A DNA stretch of 64,000 nt from Enoplolaimus lenunculus (GCA_030248215.1 JASANG010003708.1:1-64000), one strand, 5' to 3'. Numbered from the stretch's first letter, positions 43,201 through 52,431 are shown. Numbers and translations are program-made. The notes: generated by a model from the sequence alone, not told the origin.

Positions 43201-44434
43201 CTTGCCAACTTGCGTTCGCTTGCGGAGCCACTCCTGGTTGTGCCGGAAATGTCTGATATGCATTCCCCGCCAATGGTTGGGTCAACACCGGATAACTCGC
43301 CTGTCGGTAGCCCATAGGGACAGGGTGGGGTGCCACCCCTCCTTTCGGCATCTCCTGATTTCCCATCGACATCGAGCAGGCTTGTTCCCCCGCTCCATGC
43401 ATTCGCGTAGCTTCCGGGTACTCCTTTGTCACAGATTGCCGGTTAACGTCGTCCTTATTCGACATCCGACTCACTCTGCCTGATCTGTGACTCTGCCTTG
43501 ACTCCGGCCTCTGACCCATTTCACTTTCCAATTTACTCCACAACTTTCGAAACTTCTCACTATGTTTCGACTTCAGACCCCGTTCGAATGCCCGAGTCAA
43601 TTCCTTGATTTCGTCCTCCTCCTCTTCTGATTCCTGAATAGACGTCGCCCTCGAGCGTGCCTGAGGCACCCCCGGACTGCGACCTCTATCTTCTTCCACT
43701 GCCTTCACACTATCCTGGCTCCGTGCTCCTATTCCTTGCACCTGGGTGGAAGCCTGTTGTCGCTGTAACCCATGTCCCATGGACATGCGTTGTTCCACCG
43801 ACCAGTTTGCCAGCGGCCCATCCATTTCTAACTGTGGATGCGGCCTAATCATATTTATCCTGCGTGACGGTTCCGTCCCGCTATAAGCCTGAGTCCATCT
43901 CATACCTGTTTCTGAACTATTTCCTTCCATCATAGCCGGATTCGGTATTGCGTATCTCGGTTCTGGTCGACATACGCCCGAATCCTCCAGATCCTGTCTC
44001 TCGTTCTGATATTCCGCTGTCATCCGAGGATAGGACATGCCTGAATCTACAACACCGCCATGTCCTGTGCTTCCCTCCGATGCATAAGCGAGTCTATGAC
44101 TCCCTTGCCGTATGCCTGCATCCTCTTGCGCTCTCATTCCGGTATACTGCCCGTCTAACATCGTTAGATCCGGCGCCCTTGTCTCCGTCACCTGTGCTCC
44201 TCGCGCAATCATAGTCGATTGCCCGGATATGCCATTCCCATTCGTCTGGAATACTGATTCAAATGATTCCTGACGACACATTGTACTTGGTAACGAAATC
44301 TCCTCGATTTCTTTACCCGGTTCTGCCTGAAGCTCGCGTGACATACTTCGTGTTGTCACCCTGCTTTCACGCGCCGTAGCCCTTGCTACCGCTTCCTGTT
44401 CTACCGTCGTAGTTGGGGTCCTGTACAACGGCAT
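37268..44434 (-). CDS. Gag-Pol polyprotein with C-terminal PHD finger
   Basis: About 2388 codons from the first ATG (44434), in one frame without a Gag/Pol shift. The N-terminal 450 residues are Gln/Ser/Arg-rich. The Gag capsid-like domain is at about 456-625. Two CCHC knuckles follow: CFFCEGQGHIAREC near 712 and CVHCNRTNHPSNEC near 765. Protease LDSGAD is near 885. Reverse transcriptase spans about 1390-1570, with FCVDYRQVN and the catalytic YLDD at 1508-1511. RNase H has LYTDAS near 1658. Integrase has an HHCC finger (QAHSTKYGGH...CIPC, about 1957-2001) and the DDE triad in GVDVVGP, LSDQGPAF and NGLVERWN (about 2026, 2085, 2118). A GPY/F-like tail follows. The last 60 residues form a C4HC3 PHD finger (CYIC, CDLCLEWYHFAC, WYCPSC), placed where some other Gypsy elements carry a chromodomain. 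This suggests a chromatin-reading role in target choice (inference). Confidence 0.95.
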   Translation of the reverse strand: MPLYRTPTTTVEQEAVARATARESRVTTRSMSRELQAEPGKEIEEISLPSTMCRQESFESVFQTNGNGISGQSTMIARGAQVTETRAPDLTMLDGQYTGMRAQEDAGIRQGSHRLAYASEGSTGHGGVVDSGMSYPRMTAEYQNERQDLEDSGVCRPEPRYAIPNPAMMEGNSSETGMRWTQAYSGTEPSRRINMIRPHPQLEMDGPLANWSVEQRMSMGHGLQRQQASTQVQGIGARSQDSVKAVEEDRGRSPGVPQARSRATSIQESEEEEDEIKELTRAFERGLKSKHSEKFRKLWSKLESEMGQRPESRQSHRSGRVSRMSNKDDVNRQSVTKEYPEATRMHGAGEQACSMSMGNQEMPKGGVAPHPVPMGYRQASYPVLTQPLAGNAYQTFPAQPGVAPQANASWQEPVMQTPRMTGFAEMPQLQAMGNMANRVPQYMGYANQGAPQIVVKMPQKLPLQNFEGKSDFGIWYRKFERVMQTAKIVDSESKINHFRNHVKGLADQYLDILEERYGPYGSEEFGQLVREFQERFGESTDLSNRMAAFQRIRQKGDVSEYADELQSYWVRYLEKQFANTEESRDLLCQTFVNNSFPEMKQRLQLGIVESFEELRRRALKLQRQLEADGTLNVKEKGSKMELKQEQQTGASNAQQARQNTGAGNTRRQQAGRARVNNQEQTEAQSSGQSQQVVSDQVPRDSERVRKLREVGSCFFCEGQGHIARECPVKASRQGASGAAVQQNNAGNAVNRQGQAQGGQGGRFPPCVHCNRTNHPSNECFRANRLPIPGLNAPLPPMTSASSNQVQGPVILQRQKEVLGPCISSPTAAAQEKGAPSVRIRKMHEGPITATAGVTEPGVNFVEGAAATKATGLYIEMSIRSYQITGMLDSGADVSLMHISAYEKYFSDLPLDETVKISCRTYNNQIAQQTIGCLKYLVTMGGTTKMANIHIAPEMQTALIFGDDMLNDFGITLDYNRSLVMVNRRIVRSWRARQVVRNGSLTHEWLENVRPEERVNTYYNRKEPQVPESLAVPKGDKNPSTQGAAQQVMLAGNDIPAVAEEVIPTLEQGSEQEKEVRSTAKGNEVLSTQDGSWKQDEGQVWAPEVEPLEQRESKKERLPWEGKQVRIQDWAGEMEKDNTVAPRVANVCRVAAAVQIPAETTVMVCCRVCGELETESEVITEPRLESEALLEALLIPKAVVKNEQGCVFLPVSNIEGRTMQLLSGEIVASVEQAEEITEIVKREEALASIKATRGEELPQLEQILPAVTRVAAMPEGQDASEADDFVKWLLEQVETYKDGEIVLPEEVTLEERDFEGKQLRILQALLHQNQDVFGREGTPLSSTGVVTHRMEMLTRTPVQQRIRRAAYARRQIISDCVKKMLKEGVIQPSRSPWASPVVLVKKKDGTMRFCVDYRQVNEVTKKDSFPLPRIDETIDALRGAKYFTTVDLQSGYWQIQMEQEDIEKTAFICHEGLYEFRVMPFGLTNAPATFQRMMQMVFSGLLMEICLCYLDDVIIFSKSFNQHMLDLEKVFDKLRDAGLTIKGKKCSFAQKEVRFLGHVVSNGGVRPDEDKVKQVQNCRVPKTVTELRSFLGLTGYYRQFVQDYSVIAYPLTQLTQGSQKGKSIVKEWDLECQMAFEQLKQRLTADTVLAYPDHTKPFLLYTDASQEGAGFVLQQVAEDGEEHPIHFGSKKFSETEQRYAITEKECLAVVVAFMKFRTYLIGSTTTVITDHAPLVQILGKMRVIGALTPRLMRFALKLQEFKFTVVYKPGKKHKNADALSRPPLLDTAEEDPKKQKIRERMERREEKLLRAIEEQQRQEQHTTPAVARVEGNRDRVVDPNLEEEEQEMDEERVESEALTRRGEAQTYFEIEAPWDKRQMREAQLEDPHFGWMIKFIEQGIMEGEVPEDVKKWVMQNEPRFLVYKEILYQARKKTKPVKTDILEFRLAVPGLFRETLMEQAHSTKYGGHLAFDKVYGKLNKKFYWPSMAKDLQEYIDRCIPCARFKPGPNRRGPLQPIKAVAPFHMLGVDVVGPLLPTETGNKYIVCFMDYFTKWPEAYATQDQTARTILSLITDRLVPTYGVPRVILSDQGPAFVSELYKCEMARLGTRVAYSTPYHHQANGLVERWNQTLIRILKPIVELRLKNWDDYLGAALFAYRTTIHSTTGQTPFFLMYGRDPDLPGENRYMAEIAEAVDPVGARVHGLMDQLSKAWDITAKQIQRAQTQYKAHYDRRARSRDFSIGDIVIMKNRVKLSGKRLANKFHPEFERLFRVRAVEGPNLKLQYLGSPTKPEAWYNKALVKHFGGSVEDYLQYERRLRPQEQERAADDATCYICKGEYVTDVDTDLEIDWVQCDLCLEWYHFACVGLEKEPPQQIWYCPSCTVIVEAPL

Positions 44435-44488
44435 TCTCCTTTTCCGAAATCGTACTTTCAGCCAATCTCTGTAAACTATTTCCCACAC

Positions 44489-45256
44489 CAGTGTTATTGT
44501 GTTTTATATATATAAAACACCACTTTTCTGACCGGCCAATTTTTCGTAATTTTTGGCCCGAAACTTTTCGCCCGATTCAAAATTTCTTCCAAGAACGTGC
44601 TCTGGGTATTTACGAACTATACAGTTCCTAATTGTTTCAGCCCCAAGCACCTTCGACGATTTTTCGACCTTTTCACTTAGCTACTCCCGAGATTTCGTTT
44701 CACAGCCTTATTCACTCACTGAATACGGCACCCGATTTGAAAACTTGTGGCGTAGCCCCAAGCAAAATGCTCCTGAATCGTTCCTTGAACTCCTTTCCAA
44801 CTTTTATTCACGTTCGCCAGCCGCTATCTCGCGTCAGGCCAACTTTCAGCTCCGGTTTTCACCCGAGATTGCTCCTTATTAGCTAGCTACTTGTTACAAG
44901 TACCTAGATCTCGTGCCGACGCCAACCGAAATTTCCGTAAACCCTTATAGCGCAAGTGTTAAGGGTTTACTTCCGTCCTTGATATGCCCTGAGTTCAATG
45001 CCGTATCCTTTTTGCCTTTCTCGCACCTTTTCACTTCACCAGGTCCAAAAACAACTGAATTTTTGACAATTTTTCAGATGTTTTTGACCAATACTGCCGA
45101 TGCCTGTAACCGTTCCGTTTCAAATTTTAACCCGGTACTTACGAACACAATAGCTCCTAAGTATGCCAATTTCACCAGTTTCTGACCGTTTTTTCCAATT
45201 TTCGTCTCTTCACCCCGAGAATTTTCACTTCCAATTCGCCTGTTCCTGAACTAGTT
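44489..45256. other. Leader of the LTR element, unique part
   Basis: Untranslated sequence between the tandem repeats and Gag. No other gene is supported. Confidence 0.6.
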
Positions 45257-46320
45257 CCACGTACTTGCGGCACAGCCTCAAGTATAACTGTCGAACTAAT
45301 TCACAGCCTGTACTATCCAGTAATGTCAGTATCCGTTGCCCTTTCGCGCAGTAGATACTCACAGCCCGATTTCCTTTTCAGCCTGATTTCGATCCGTCAA
45401 CTCCTGAATCAGTTCCACGTACTTGCGGCACAGCCTCAAGTATAACTGTCGAACTAATTCACAGCCTGTATTATCCAATAATGTCAGTATCCGTTGCCCT
45501 TTCGCGCAGTAGATACTCACAGCCCAGTTTCCTTTTCAGCCTGTACTCCCTGTTATTTTCCACAACACGATCGTTCAGATCCTGTGTTTCCAATAACAGC
45601 CTGTTACACGATCGTTCAGATCCTGTATTTCCAACAACAGCCTTTAGCCTGTACTATCCAATAATGTCAGTATCTGTTGCCCTTTCGCGCAGTAGATACT
45701 CACAGCCCGGTTTCCTTTTCAGCCTGTACTCCCTGTTATTTTCCACAACACGATCGTTCAGATCCTGTGTTTCCAATAACACACGATCGTTCAGATCCTG
45801 TATTTCCAACAACAGCCTTTAGCCTGTACTATCCAATAATGTCAGTATCTGTTGCCCTTTCGCGCAGTAGATACTCACAGCCCGGTTTCCTTTTCAGCCT
45901 GTACTCCCTGTTATTTTCCACAACACGATCGTTCAGATCCTGTGTTTCCAATAACAGCCTGTTACACGATCGTTCAGATCCTGTATTTCCAACAACAGCC
46001 TTTAGCCTGTACTATCCAATAATGTCAGTATCTGTTGCCCTTTCGCGCAGTAGATACTCACAGCCCTTTCTTTTCACTTACTCCCTTTTTTTTTCACAAC
46101 ACATTATTTTTTTAAAAATTTTTCATTAATCCGTTTTCCAATAAATTTTTATATCAATAATTCATATCTTTCCCTTTCCCAAATACTCACAGCCCGGTTT
46201 CCTTTTCAGCCTGTACTCCCTGTTATTTTCCACAACACGATCGTTCAGATCCTGTGTTTCCAATAACAGCCTTTTACACGATCGTTCAGATCCTGTATTT
46301 CCAATAACAGCCTTTTCCTT
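45257..46320. repeat. Tandem ~180-bp repeats in the 5' leader
   Basis: TGTCAGTATCNGTTGCCC starts units near 45326, 45482, 45666, 45840 and 46020. Each unit carries GCGCAGTAGATACTCACAGC and one or two CACGATCGTTCAGATCCTGT blocks. An earlier unit type (TTGCGGCACAGCCTCAAGTA) occurs twice at the downstream end. A partial unit lies at 46190-46320 after an AT-rich break. The array sits in the leader, where packaging, IRES or promoter functions are found in other LTR elements. Confidence 0.9.
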
Positions 46321-46396
46321 TTACACCCAGAAATTCCTTTCTCCTTTTTCCAACTATTTCCTTTCACACCGACCACCAACTAAATCAGCATCGAGA

Positions 46397-46411
46397 CCAT
46401 CGTGGTCACCA
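46397..46411 (-). promoter_or_regulatory. Candidate primer-binding site
   Basis: In element sense TGGTGACCACGATGG follows the CACA end of the 5' LTR. A TGG start fits pairing with a tRNA 3'-CCA. I could not assign the tRNA. Confidence 0.55.
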
Positions 46412-46415
46412 TGTG

Positions 46416-47742
46416 AGAAGTTCGTGATTTAGACTTAAGCCTGTATCCTGTATCGCCTGTATAGTTCTTTTCTCGATGTATGCTATTCGCTCTGATTTAG
46501 TAAAACGCGGCCGGTAAATGTTTATTATAAATCCCAACCCGCAACCCGTATGACACACAAAATACCCAAATTTAAGGCCAGCAAATCACAGGTTATGTAA
46601 TTTAACTGGTACCCGCGACCTGTGGGACACAAAACAACCGAAATTAAGGCCAGCAAATCACAGGTTATGTAATTTACTGGTACCCGAACCGTAAGACACG
46701 AAATACCCAAATTAAAGGCCAGCAAATCACAGGTTATGTAATTTAACTGGTAACCCGAGCCGGAATCCTTAAAGCCGACGTCTGAATCTGATTTAATCCA
46801 GCCACTGGCTTTACCGTACCAAATACTTTTGCCGTTTTCCAGAATCCGTGCAATTCTAACCCCGTTAGAATTACACCCCGTTAAACCGTGTACTCTAACC
46901 CCGTTAGAGTTACACCAAATTTCCGACCAATCTAACCCCGTTAGATTTGGCCCAGCCGTTGTAGAATAATAAATCTAACCCCGTTAGATTTACTAGACTA
47001 CTTTTCCCCAGGTTTCCTTTAATATCCCAAGTTCCTTTAGCACATGACACCAGTATCCAATACTGGGTAATTTCTGCGCCCTGCGCAACGCCGATTAAAT
47101 CCGTGATGCCTGCTTTCCTTCACATGTTAAGCCACCGTGACAATCTTAAATTTAAATCCGTTCGACCTTACTTATTAAAATTTTCAAACACCAACCGAAA
47201 TTCAACAGCAATGTAAAAATAAACACTCTCCGCCAACCAATAAACGCCAACCGATTCGTAAGAAAACTAAACCAAGACTGATTCCGGTCCTGGCTACCCA
47301 TATCGGCATCTCGACCTCATTTGCATTTTTGCCGACACACACAACTGGGTGTCCGCAATGCGGTCGAGGTCGAGAGCCACCCAACCGGTACTACAACAAC
47401 AACAACAACCATGCCGGAGACACTCAATATAAAGCACCATTTTTGGTGCTGACATAGCCTAGCTATGTCGTTAAACGCAATTATAGCCATCTCGATATGA
47501 ACTATTAATCAATCCATTCTATGGCCACGCAGGGCCCCAGGTAAGTTTACATTGCGGACACAGCCGCCATAGCATCGATTTACCAATTTCTACGCCTTGT
47601 AGCAACGCCTAAGCCTAACTTAAGTTCTAAGAGAGACTAGGTGGAGCCAGGAACTCCCTTAAGGTGTGGTTTTGATATAGGGTTTTATTTTAGTTTTAGT
47701 TTTTAGTTTGAAATAGGTTTAAGTGTGGCACAGCCACCTACA
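46416..47742 (-). repeat. 5' LTR
   Basis: Partner of 29955-31281. It carries the same three-copy repeat, hairpin cluster (46853-46991) and double hairpin (47433-47469). It may extend four bases further in (to 46412), which would give a canonical CA terminus in element sense. The differences from the other LTR are concentrated near 47140-47290 and 47480-47510. Confidence 0.95.
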
Positions 47743-47772
47743 GTTTACCAAATTTGATTCATATTTGAATCA

Positions 47773-49886
47773 ATGGGAACTCAAGGCAAAAACCTAAACG
47801 CTAATAGGACTACTAATTCCCAACACATATTTCAGTTTACAATGCCTAACCGGCAACTCATAAGTGAATTATCTGCTAGTAAACGTATTTTAACGTTAAT
47901 ACCAGACTGTAACATCGATTCTGAAGTAGAAACCGACTCTGAAAGTGAATGCGAGTTTGGTGATGTCAACTTAGAACTTTCTGATGACAGCGGCTCTGAA
48001 TACTCAGAAGCCGATGTTTCATCTTCCGACAGTAGCGGCGATGAATCACACCGTAATCCAACCGCTAAGCAGTACGTTCCTTCTCGAAATACGGTGGCGA
48101 AAGCTCGTTCAGAAGAACAACGTGAGTACCGATGGCGCAAACATCTCGTTCCTTTGAGAGGAATGTTCGAGTTTACTGGTGACAATCCGGAATATTCTGA
48201 AGAAATGAACGATTCTGCTTTGGAATATTTCGACAAGTTCTGGCCTGATAGGTTATTTGGACATATTGCTGACGAAACAAATCGGTATAGTGTGTGGCTG
48301 GGGAAACCGTCCGTTGATACTTCTAAAGAAGAAATGAAAAAGTTTTTCGGAATTCTGGTGCTAATGGCTGTGCTAAAAGCGCCAAACTACCGTATGTTTT
48401 GGGATCAAAGTCTTCGGTTCAATCCGATCGCCGATGTGATGTCTCGAAACCGCTTTGAAACCCTCAAACGGTATCTACATTTTAACGATAACGCAAAAAT
48501 ACCCGATCCAAAAGATGTGCACTGTGATCGGCTTTTTAAAGTTCGGCCGGTAATTGACGTTCTGCGAAAAGCTTGCGTTGAAGGTACATCTATGGAATTT
48601 CAAAGTGTGGACGAGCAAATCATTCCATTTAAAGGTAGACACCGCATGAAGCAGTATTGCCCTGTAAAACCCAAGAAATGGGGTTTTAAGGTTTTCGCGC
48701 GTTGTGAAACTGATGGAACGCTGAAGGATTTTTTTATATACACAGGAAAAGAAAGTACGCAATCGCCAGATAATGGACTCAGTTCATGCGCGAACATTGT
48801 TATGAACCTTTGTTCAGAGCTTCCAAACGACAAAGGACACAAGGTCTACGGGGACAATTTTTTCACAACGTTGGATTTGATTCATAAGTTGCAGGAACGT
48901 GGTATCGGTTACCTTGGAACAATTCGGAACAACCGCACTAGGGGGTGTCCAGTAAGCTCAGCCAAGGAACTGCAGGAAACCGGACGGTATAGTTATGATT
49001 GGCGGGTTGACGCTAATTCAGGAATTTACGTTATAAGCTGGATGGATAAACGTTTAGTTCAATTTGCGTCGTCTTATGTCGGTGTGGAGCCAACCGGATC
49101 AGTTCAACGGTACGATCCAAAGGAAGGTTGCAAAAAAGCGGTCGTGTGCCCCGGTGTCGTAACATCTTACAACAAGCACATGGGTGGAGTGGACGTCCAT
49201 GACATGCTGCAAGCTCTCTACAGAATTGATCACAAAAGCAAACGGTGGTACATGCGTATCATTTACTGGGCTCTAGGCGTTGCAATGGTAAATGCGTGGA
49301 ATCAGTATCGCCGTCATTTTAGGGTAAACATACTTTGGTGTAAATAGTATTGGAGATTCCGTATCAATCATTTATACCACTCGTATATTTAGTTTTTTCA
49401 ACCGTGCAAAGCTATTTTTTGTAGTTTTAGCTTTTACTCCAAATGTGACATGTTGTGTAAGAAAGATATGTTTTGTTACATATTTTATAATCATTATTGC
49501 AGTTTGTGCGCGATGGATTACCGCCCAAGGAGCAAGACAAATCGCTGAAGCAGAAACCTCTGAAGGATTTCGCAATTGAGCTGTCAGCTCAGCTAAGGTT
49601 GCAAAATCAGCGATGCGCGGAAGCCAAAAAACGTGGTCGTCCTAGCAATGATGCAGCGGCTCCACAGCAGAAAATTAGCACAAGAAAGCGGCCTTATCAG
49701 TACCAGCCAGTCGCCGGTGTGAAATACGACGGCGTAGATCATTTGCCAAAGCATCTTGGAGTGCGTCTTCGATGCAAGAATGTGGGCTGTAAGGGGCAAT
49801 CTGATATTTACTGCATAAAATGCAACGTGGCTTTGTGTCTGAACAAAAATCGGGAATGTTTTACAGAGTATCATTTAAAAAAGTAA
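47773..49886 (+). CDS. piggyBac transposase (two exons)
   Basis: Exon 1 is 47773-49323 and exon 2 is 49503-49886, giving about 644 residues, normal for the family. The 179-bp intron has a GTAAAC donor and a TCATTATTGCAG acceptor and is phase 0. The N-terminus is acidic and Ser-rich. The DDE_Tnp_1_7 core has the three catalytic aspartates: D280 in SVDEQIIPFKGR, D361 in YGDNFFTTLD and D474 in GGVDVHDM. Spacing is close to that of piggyBac. The conserved CPVKPKKWGFKVFA block is present. Exon 2 ends in a Cys/His-rich domain (CKNVGC, CIKC, C-x3-H pattern), the usual end-binding zinc finger. The enzyme cuts and pastes at TTAA sites (family knowledge). A second in-frame ATG at 47842 could be the true start. 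With both exons intact the gene looks recent, though its left flank has been replaced by the LTR element. Confidence 0.92.
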
Positions 49887-50302
49887 CGCGAAAATGCTTC
49901 ATTATCACTAGTAATACTGAATTATATGACGTTGTAATTTGTTATTTTGAAGAAAATGTAAAGAAAAGTGCGTTTTTTGTTGTAATTTGTCGTTATAAAC
50001 CAGAGAACTGCTATATAGTCGTACTTCAGGTGCAATTTGGTTATAAGATATGTTGAAGATGAAAAACTGCTGTATATATACATGTTTATTCTGGAATAAT
50101 AGTGCAAAAATTTAAGTAACTACCTGAAAAAATACCTGCACTGTGGTACAACCGTTTTCCCATTGATGCAATTTTGCATCGGATCAAAAATACTAATTTT
50201 GATGATGAAAATGTCGCTATTATTATACAAGTTACTCCATACATCTTATTTGTTTGTTTTACTACAGTAAACAATTTTTCTGACGTATAATTAAAATTCG
50301 GG
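49887..50302. other. 3' part of the piggyBac element
   Basis: AT-rich, non-coding sequence between the transposase stop and the TTAA-bounded right end. Confidence 0.7.
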
Positions 50303-50404
50303 CATGAAAGGGTTAAGTCATTTTTTTCAGTGTCGCCCTCTCACAAGTTTCAATTTCTCGATAGGTACGCAATTTGATTTTCGATGATGTAATAAAAGGC
50401 CAAC

Positions 50405-50720
50405 AAGCACTAGTCGATCCAGAGAGGATGTTGCGAGAAGCGTACGTCCCGTCCATCAGAAAATTTTTTGTGACAAAACGGCAACGTCCCTACTTTACGA
50501 TTTTCCGCCTCAGAACACTGATACATATAGCATACAGTAAAAAATTCCGAACTTGTGTTATCCCCCCGAAAAATTCCGAACGTGTGTTATCCCCCCGAAA
50601 AATTCCGAACTTATGTTATCCCACCGAAAAATTCCGAACTTGTGTTATCCCCCTGAAAAATCCTGAACTTGTGTTATCCCTCCGACCGGTTAAACATTTC
50701 AGGATCTGCCGCTGGGGCCA
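50405..50720. mobile_element. Repeat family I copy with internal 29-bp tandem array
   Basis: GTCCCGTCCATCAGAAAATT, AACGTCCCTACTTTACGATT and CATACAGTAAAAAATTCC match other family I copies. The end is AGGATCTGCCGCTGGG. The array at 50539-50684 has grown inside it. Confidence 0.75.
50539..50684. repeat. 29-bp minisatellite, five copies
   Basis: The unit AAAAATTCCGAACTTGTGTT plus ATCCCCCCG is repeated five times with few changes. It lies inside a family I repeat. Confidence 0.95.
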
Positions 50721-51127
50721 ACTGACCATTTGAAATTTAACAAAATCGACATTAATTAATGATCCTTCAAAATTTTTTGAGGTCAATATATTGATGCAGT
50801 AAACGTTTTTGACACAAAATATAAACAGAAACATGGACGCAACGCCGGCATTGGCAAGCAGGTACGTACAAAGTACTGGAATTCCCTAAACAATAATTAA
50901 AGTATGATAAATTTACTGCAAAAAGAAATGGCAAATTTCTACCTGCACGAGTGTAATCAAAGTATTTACTGAATTTTCATACGCAAACTCTACTCTGTAT
51001 TCTGGTCTCTGCCGGTGTCTATGATTATACTGTAAAAATTAGTACTTAATATAAAGTACCATTAGTAGGTTTTTAATATCTTACCAAAAAATAGTCTTTA
51101 GTTTTAAGTGAAAATAGATTTAATATT
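50721..51127. other. Unassigned sequence
   Basis: ATGGACGCAACGCC at 50833 is followed by AGCAG and a GTACGT donor-like site, a possible tiny first exon on the plus strand. It has no downstream partner that I can see, so no gene is called. Confidence 0.35.
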
Positions 51128-51443
51128 ATCAAGAGTGGATGATGCATACTTTAACAAGACTACGCAACTGGGTACATTTTGTGTAGAAAAATTGTACCCG
51201 GCACGCGTAGCGTTTGTGGCCTACCCTCCTTTTATTTTGAGGGGCTACAACCTGTTCGAACCACGACACTTTATGGATCCGGCAACAAAAATGATCCGCG
51301 TATAGTTTAATTTAGCGCTATTGCATGTAACAACGACCCCTTCTAACAAGGAAGGCTCGGCCAAAAACGCAACGCCCGGTGTTACATTTTGTACCATGCG
51401 AAACCGCAAGAGTTGCACACTCTTGTATTATGCACTCTTGATG
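51128..51443. mobile_element. MITE family E copy
   Basis: ATCAAGAGTGGATGATGCAT at the left and TTATGCACTCTTGATG at the right are inverted. Inside are GCAACTGGGTACATTTTGTG and ATTTTGTACCATGCGAAACC. Confidence 0.88.
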
Positions 51444-51457
51444 TTATTAAGTATTAA

Positions 51458-51609
51458 TTTTTACAGTTTCGCTATACTTTACTGTACCGGATACCGGCGC
51501 GCACTGCCGCACGCCGCTATTGCGCTGTACTCGCCACACGCCGCTACATAGGCAACGTGTCGGCCGCCAACGTGCAGCGGCGCGCGGTGAGTATAGCGCA
51601 ATCCTAAGC
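51458..51609. mobile_element. GC-rich inverted-repeat element, family K
   Basis: TTTCGCTATACTTTACTGTA at the left and GTGAGTATAGCGCAATCC at the right are inverted. The interior is GC-rich with GCACGCCGC-type words. Confidence 0.8.
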
Positions 51610-52263
51610 GCTGCATCAATAGCAAACTTGTAATAGGTATTTTGGACATCTTGGATGTTAGAATGTATAATTCAAACCAACTGATTCTTACACAGTTTCA
51701 AGCCAAATTTATCATTAATTCATTATAAACCCTAGGTTGCATTGCACCATATAGTTGGCTCAAATCGTTATTCCACAATATCCGCACAAAGATGATAATA
51801 CGTAAACAAATACTTCAGAGAATCTGACAGCCGATAATTCGTTGCTTCTCGAAACCTAATGCCCCAAGATCCCTGGTATCCTACTGTCAATCTTGGCTAC
51901 CTTGTATCCACACTTATGCAAATTACTTTAGCTGGTTTATATACGCGGCTTAACAGCTAATTTTTTTCAGCCGGTTATATTACACTGAATAGGTTTAAGC
52001 TTTTAGTCAGGCTTTATTACGTAAGGTAAAGGGTAATAGACGAAGGTCTTAGCGTTAACTCATGTTTAAGCATCGGTAAGACTTGTCTTATGCCTAAGCC
52101 TAAACGTGAGTGTGAATGGAAATGTACATAAGCCCAAACGGAATACATTAACTAAAATAGAAGACTAAGATTAAACTCATAAACGGAACAGCTTATCCGG
52201 TAACAATTCCAGTTAAAAACCAGATTTAGTGGTTGTACTGTAAACCAGAGTTACACGCTACAA
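51610..52263. other. Unassigned; degenerate TTAGGC-like words
   Basis: Around 52000-52130 the sequence has GCCTAAGCCTAAACG and related words without clear MITE ends. No gene. Confidence 0.45.
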
Positions 52264-52431
52264 ACGAATATACTGCAGTAACCCTAATAAGAGGGAGGAA
52301 TGATATTTATTTGGCCTCTCCAGAGGGTACCCCCCGTTATTCGGTTACGGACTGTTATTTATTTTTAACCGAAGCTCCGCCGCCCTTCGTTACTGATATA
52401 TCCGGTACTGCAATTATCCGTTGAATTAAAT
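52264..52431 (+). mobile_element. Repeat family F, full copy
   Basis: TACTGCAGTAACCC at one end and CCGTTGAATTAAAT at the other. GGGTACCCCCCGTTATTCGG and TTACTGATATATCCGG are inside. A fragment (CTTATTCGGGTCAATACA) is repeated near 52697. Confidence 0.75.

Larger units (their letters stand above)
29955..47742 (-). mobile_element. Ty3/Gypsy-type LTR retrotransposon with extra exonuclease ORF
   Basis: A 17.8-kb element read on the minus strand. In transcription order: 5' LTR (46416-47742), leader with tandem repeats, one Gag-Pol frame, a second long frame in the env position, polypurine tract, 3' LTR (29955-31281). The pol order (PR, RT, RNase H, IN) is the Ty3/Gypsy order. It looks whole: I see no breaks in either long frame. 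The LTRs differ at about 2 percent of positions, so the insertion looks fairly young. I find no clear target-site duplication: one flank is poly-A and the other is the sequence before a piggyBac gene. It lies in the same direction as the probable host gene, inside its putative 35-kb intron. The two accessory parts, a PHD finger and a 3'-5' exonuclease, are not standard Gypsy components. Confidence 0.95.
47743..50316 (+). mobile_element. piggyBac-type DNA transposon, left end not visible
   Basis: The transposase gene at 47773-49886 is followed by a right end CATGAAAGGG directly before TTAA (50303-50316). This is the classic piggyBac terminus and target site. To the left, only 30 bp separate the LTR element from the transposase ATG, so the left inverted repeat and promoter are missing or lie beyond the LTR element. 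A weak TTTTAACCGTTAGAC near 29720 is a possible but unproven left end. Confidence 0.8.

Noticed and set aside
32325-44214. Many open frames on the plus strand opposite the LTR element
   Set aside because: Shadows of the long GC-richer Gag-Pol and exonuclease frames.
45257-46320. CRISPR-like array of repeats and spacers
   Set aside because: The repeats are long, contiguous and of several interleaved types within an LTR-element leader in a eukaryotic genome.
50833-50861. ATG-led 29-nt plus-strand mini-exon (MDATPALAS) before a GTACGT donor
   Set aside because: Too short to support alone; no downstream exon seen.
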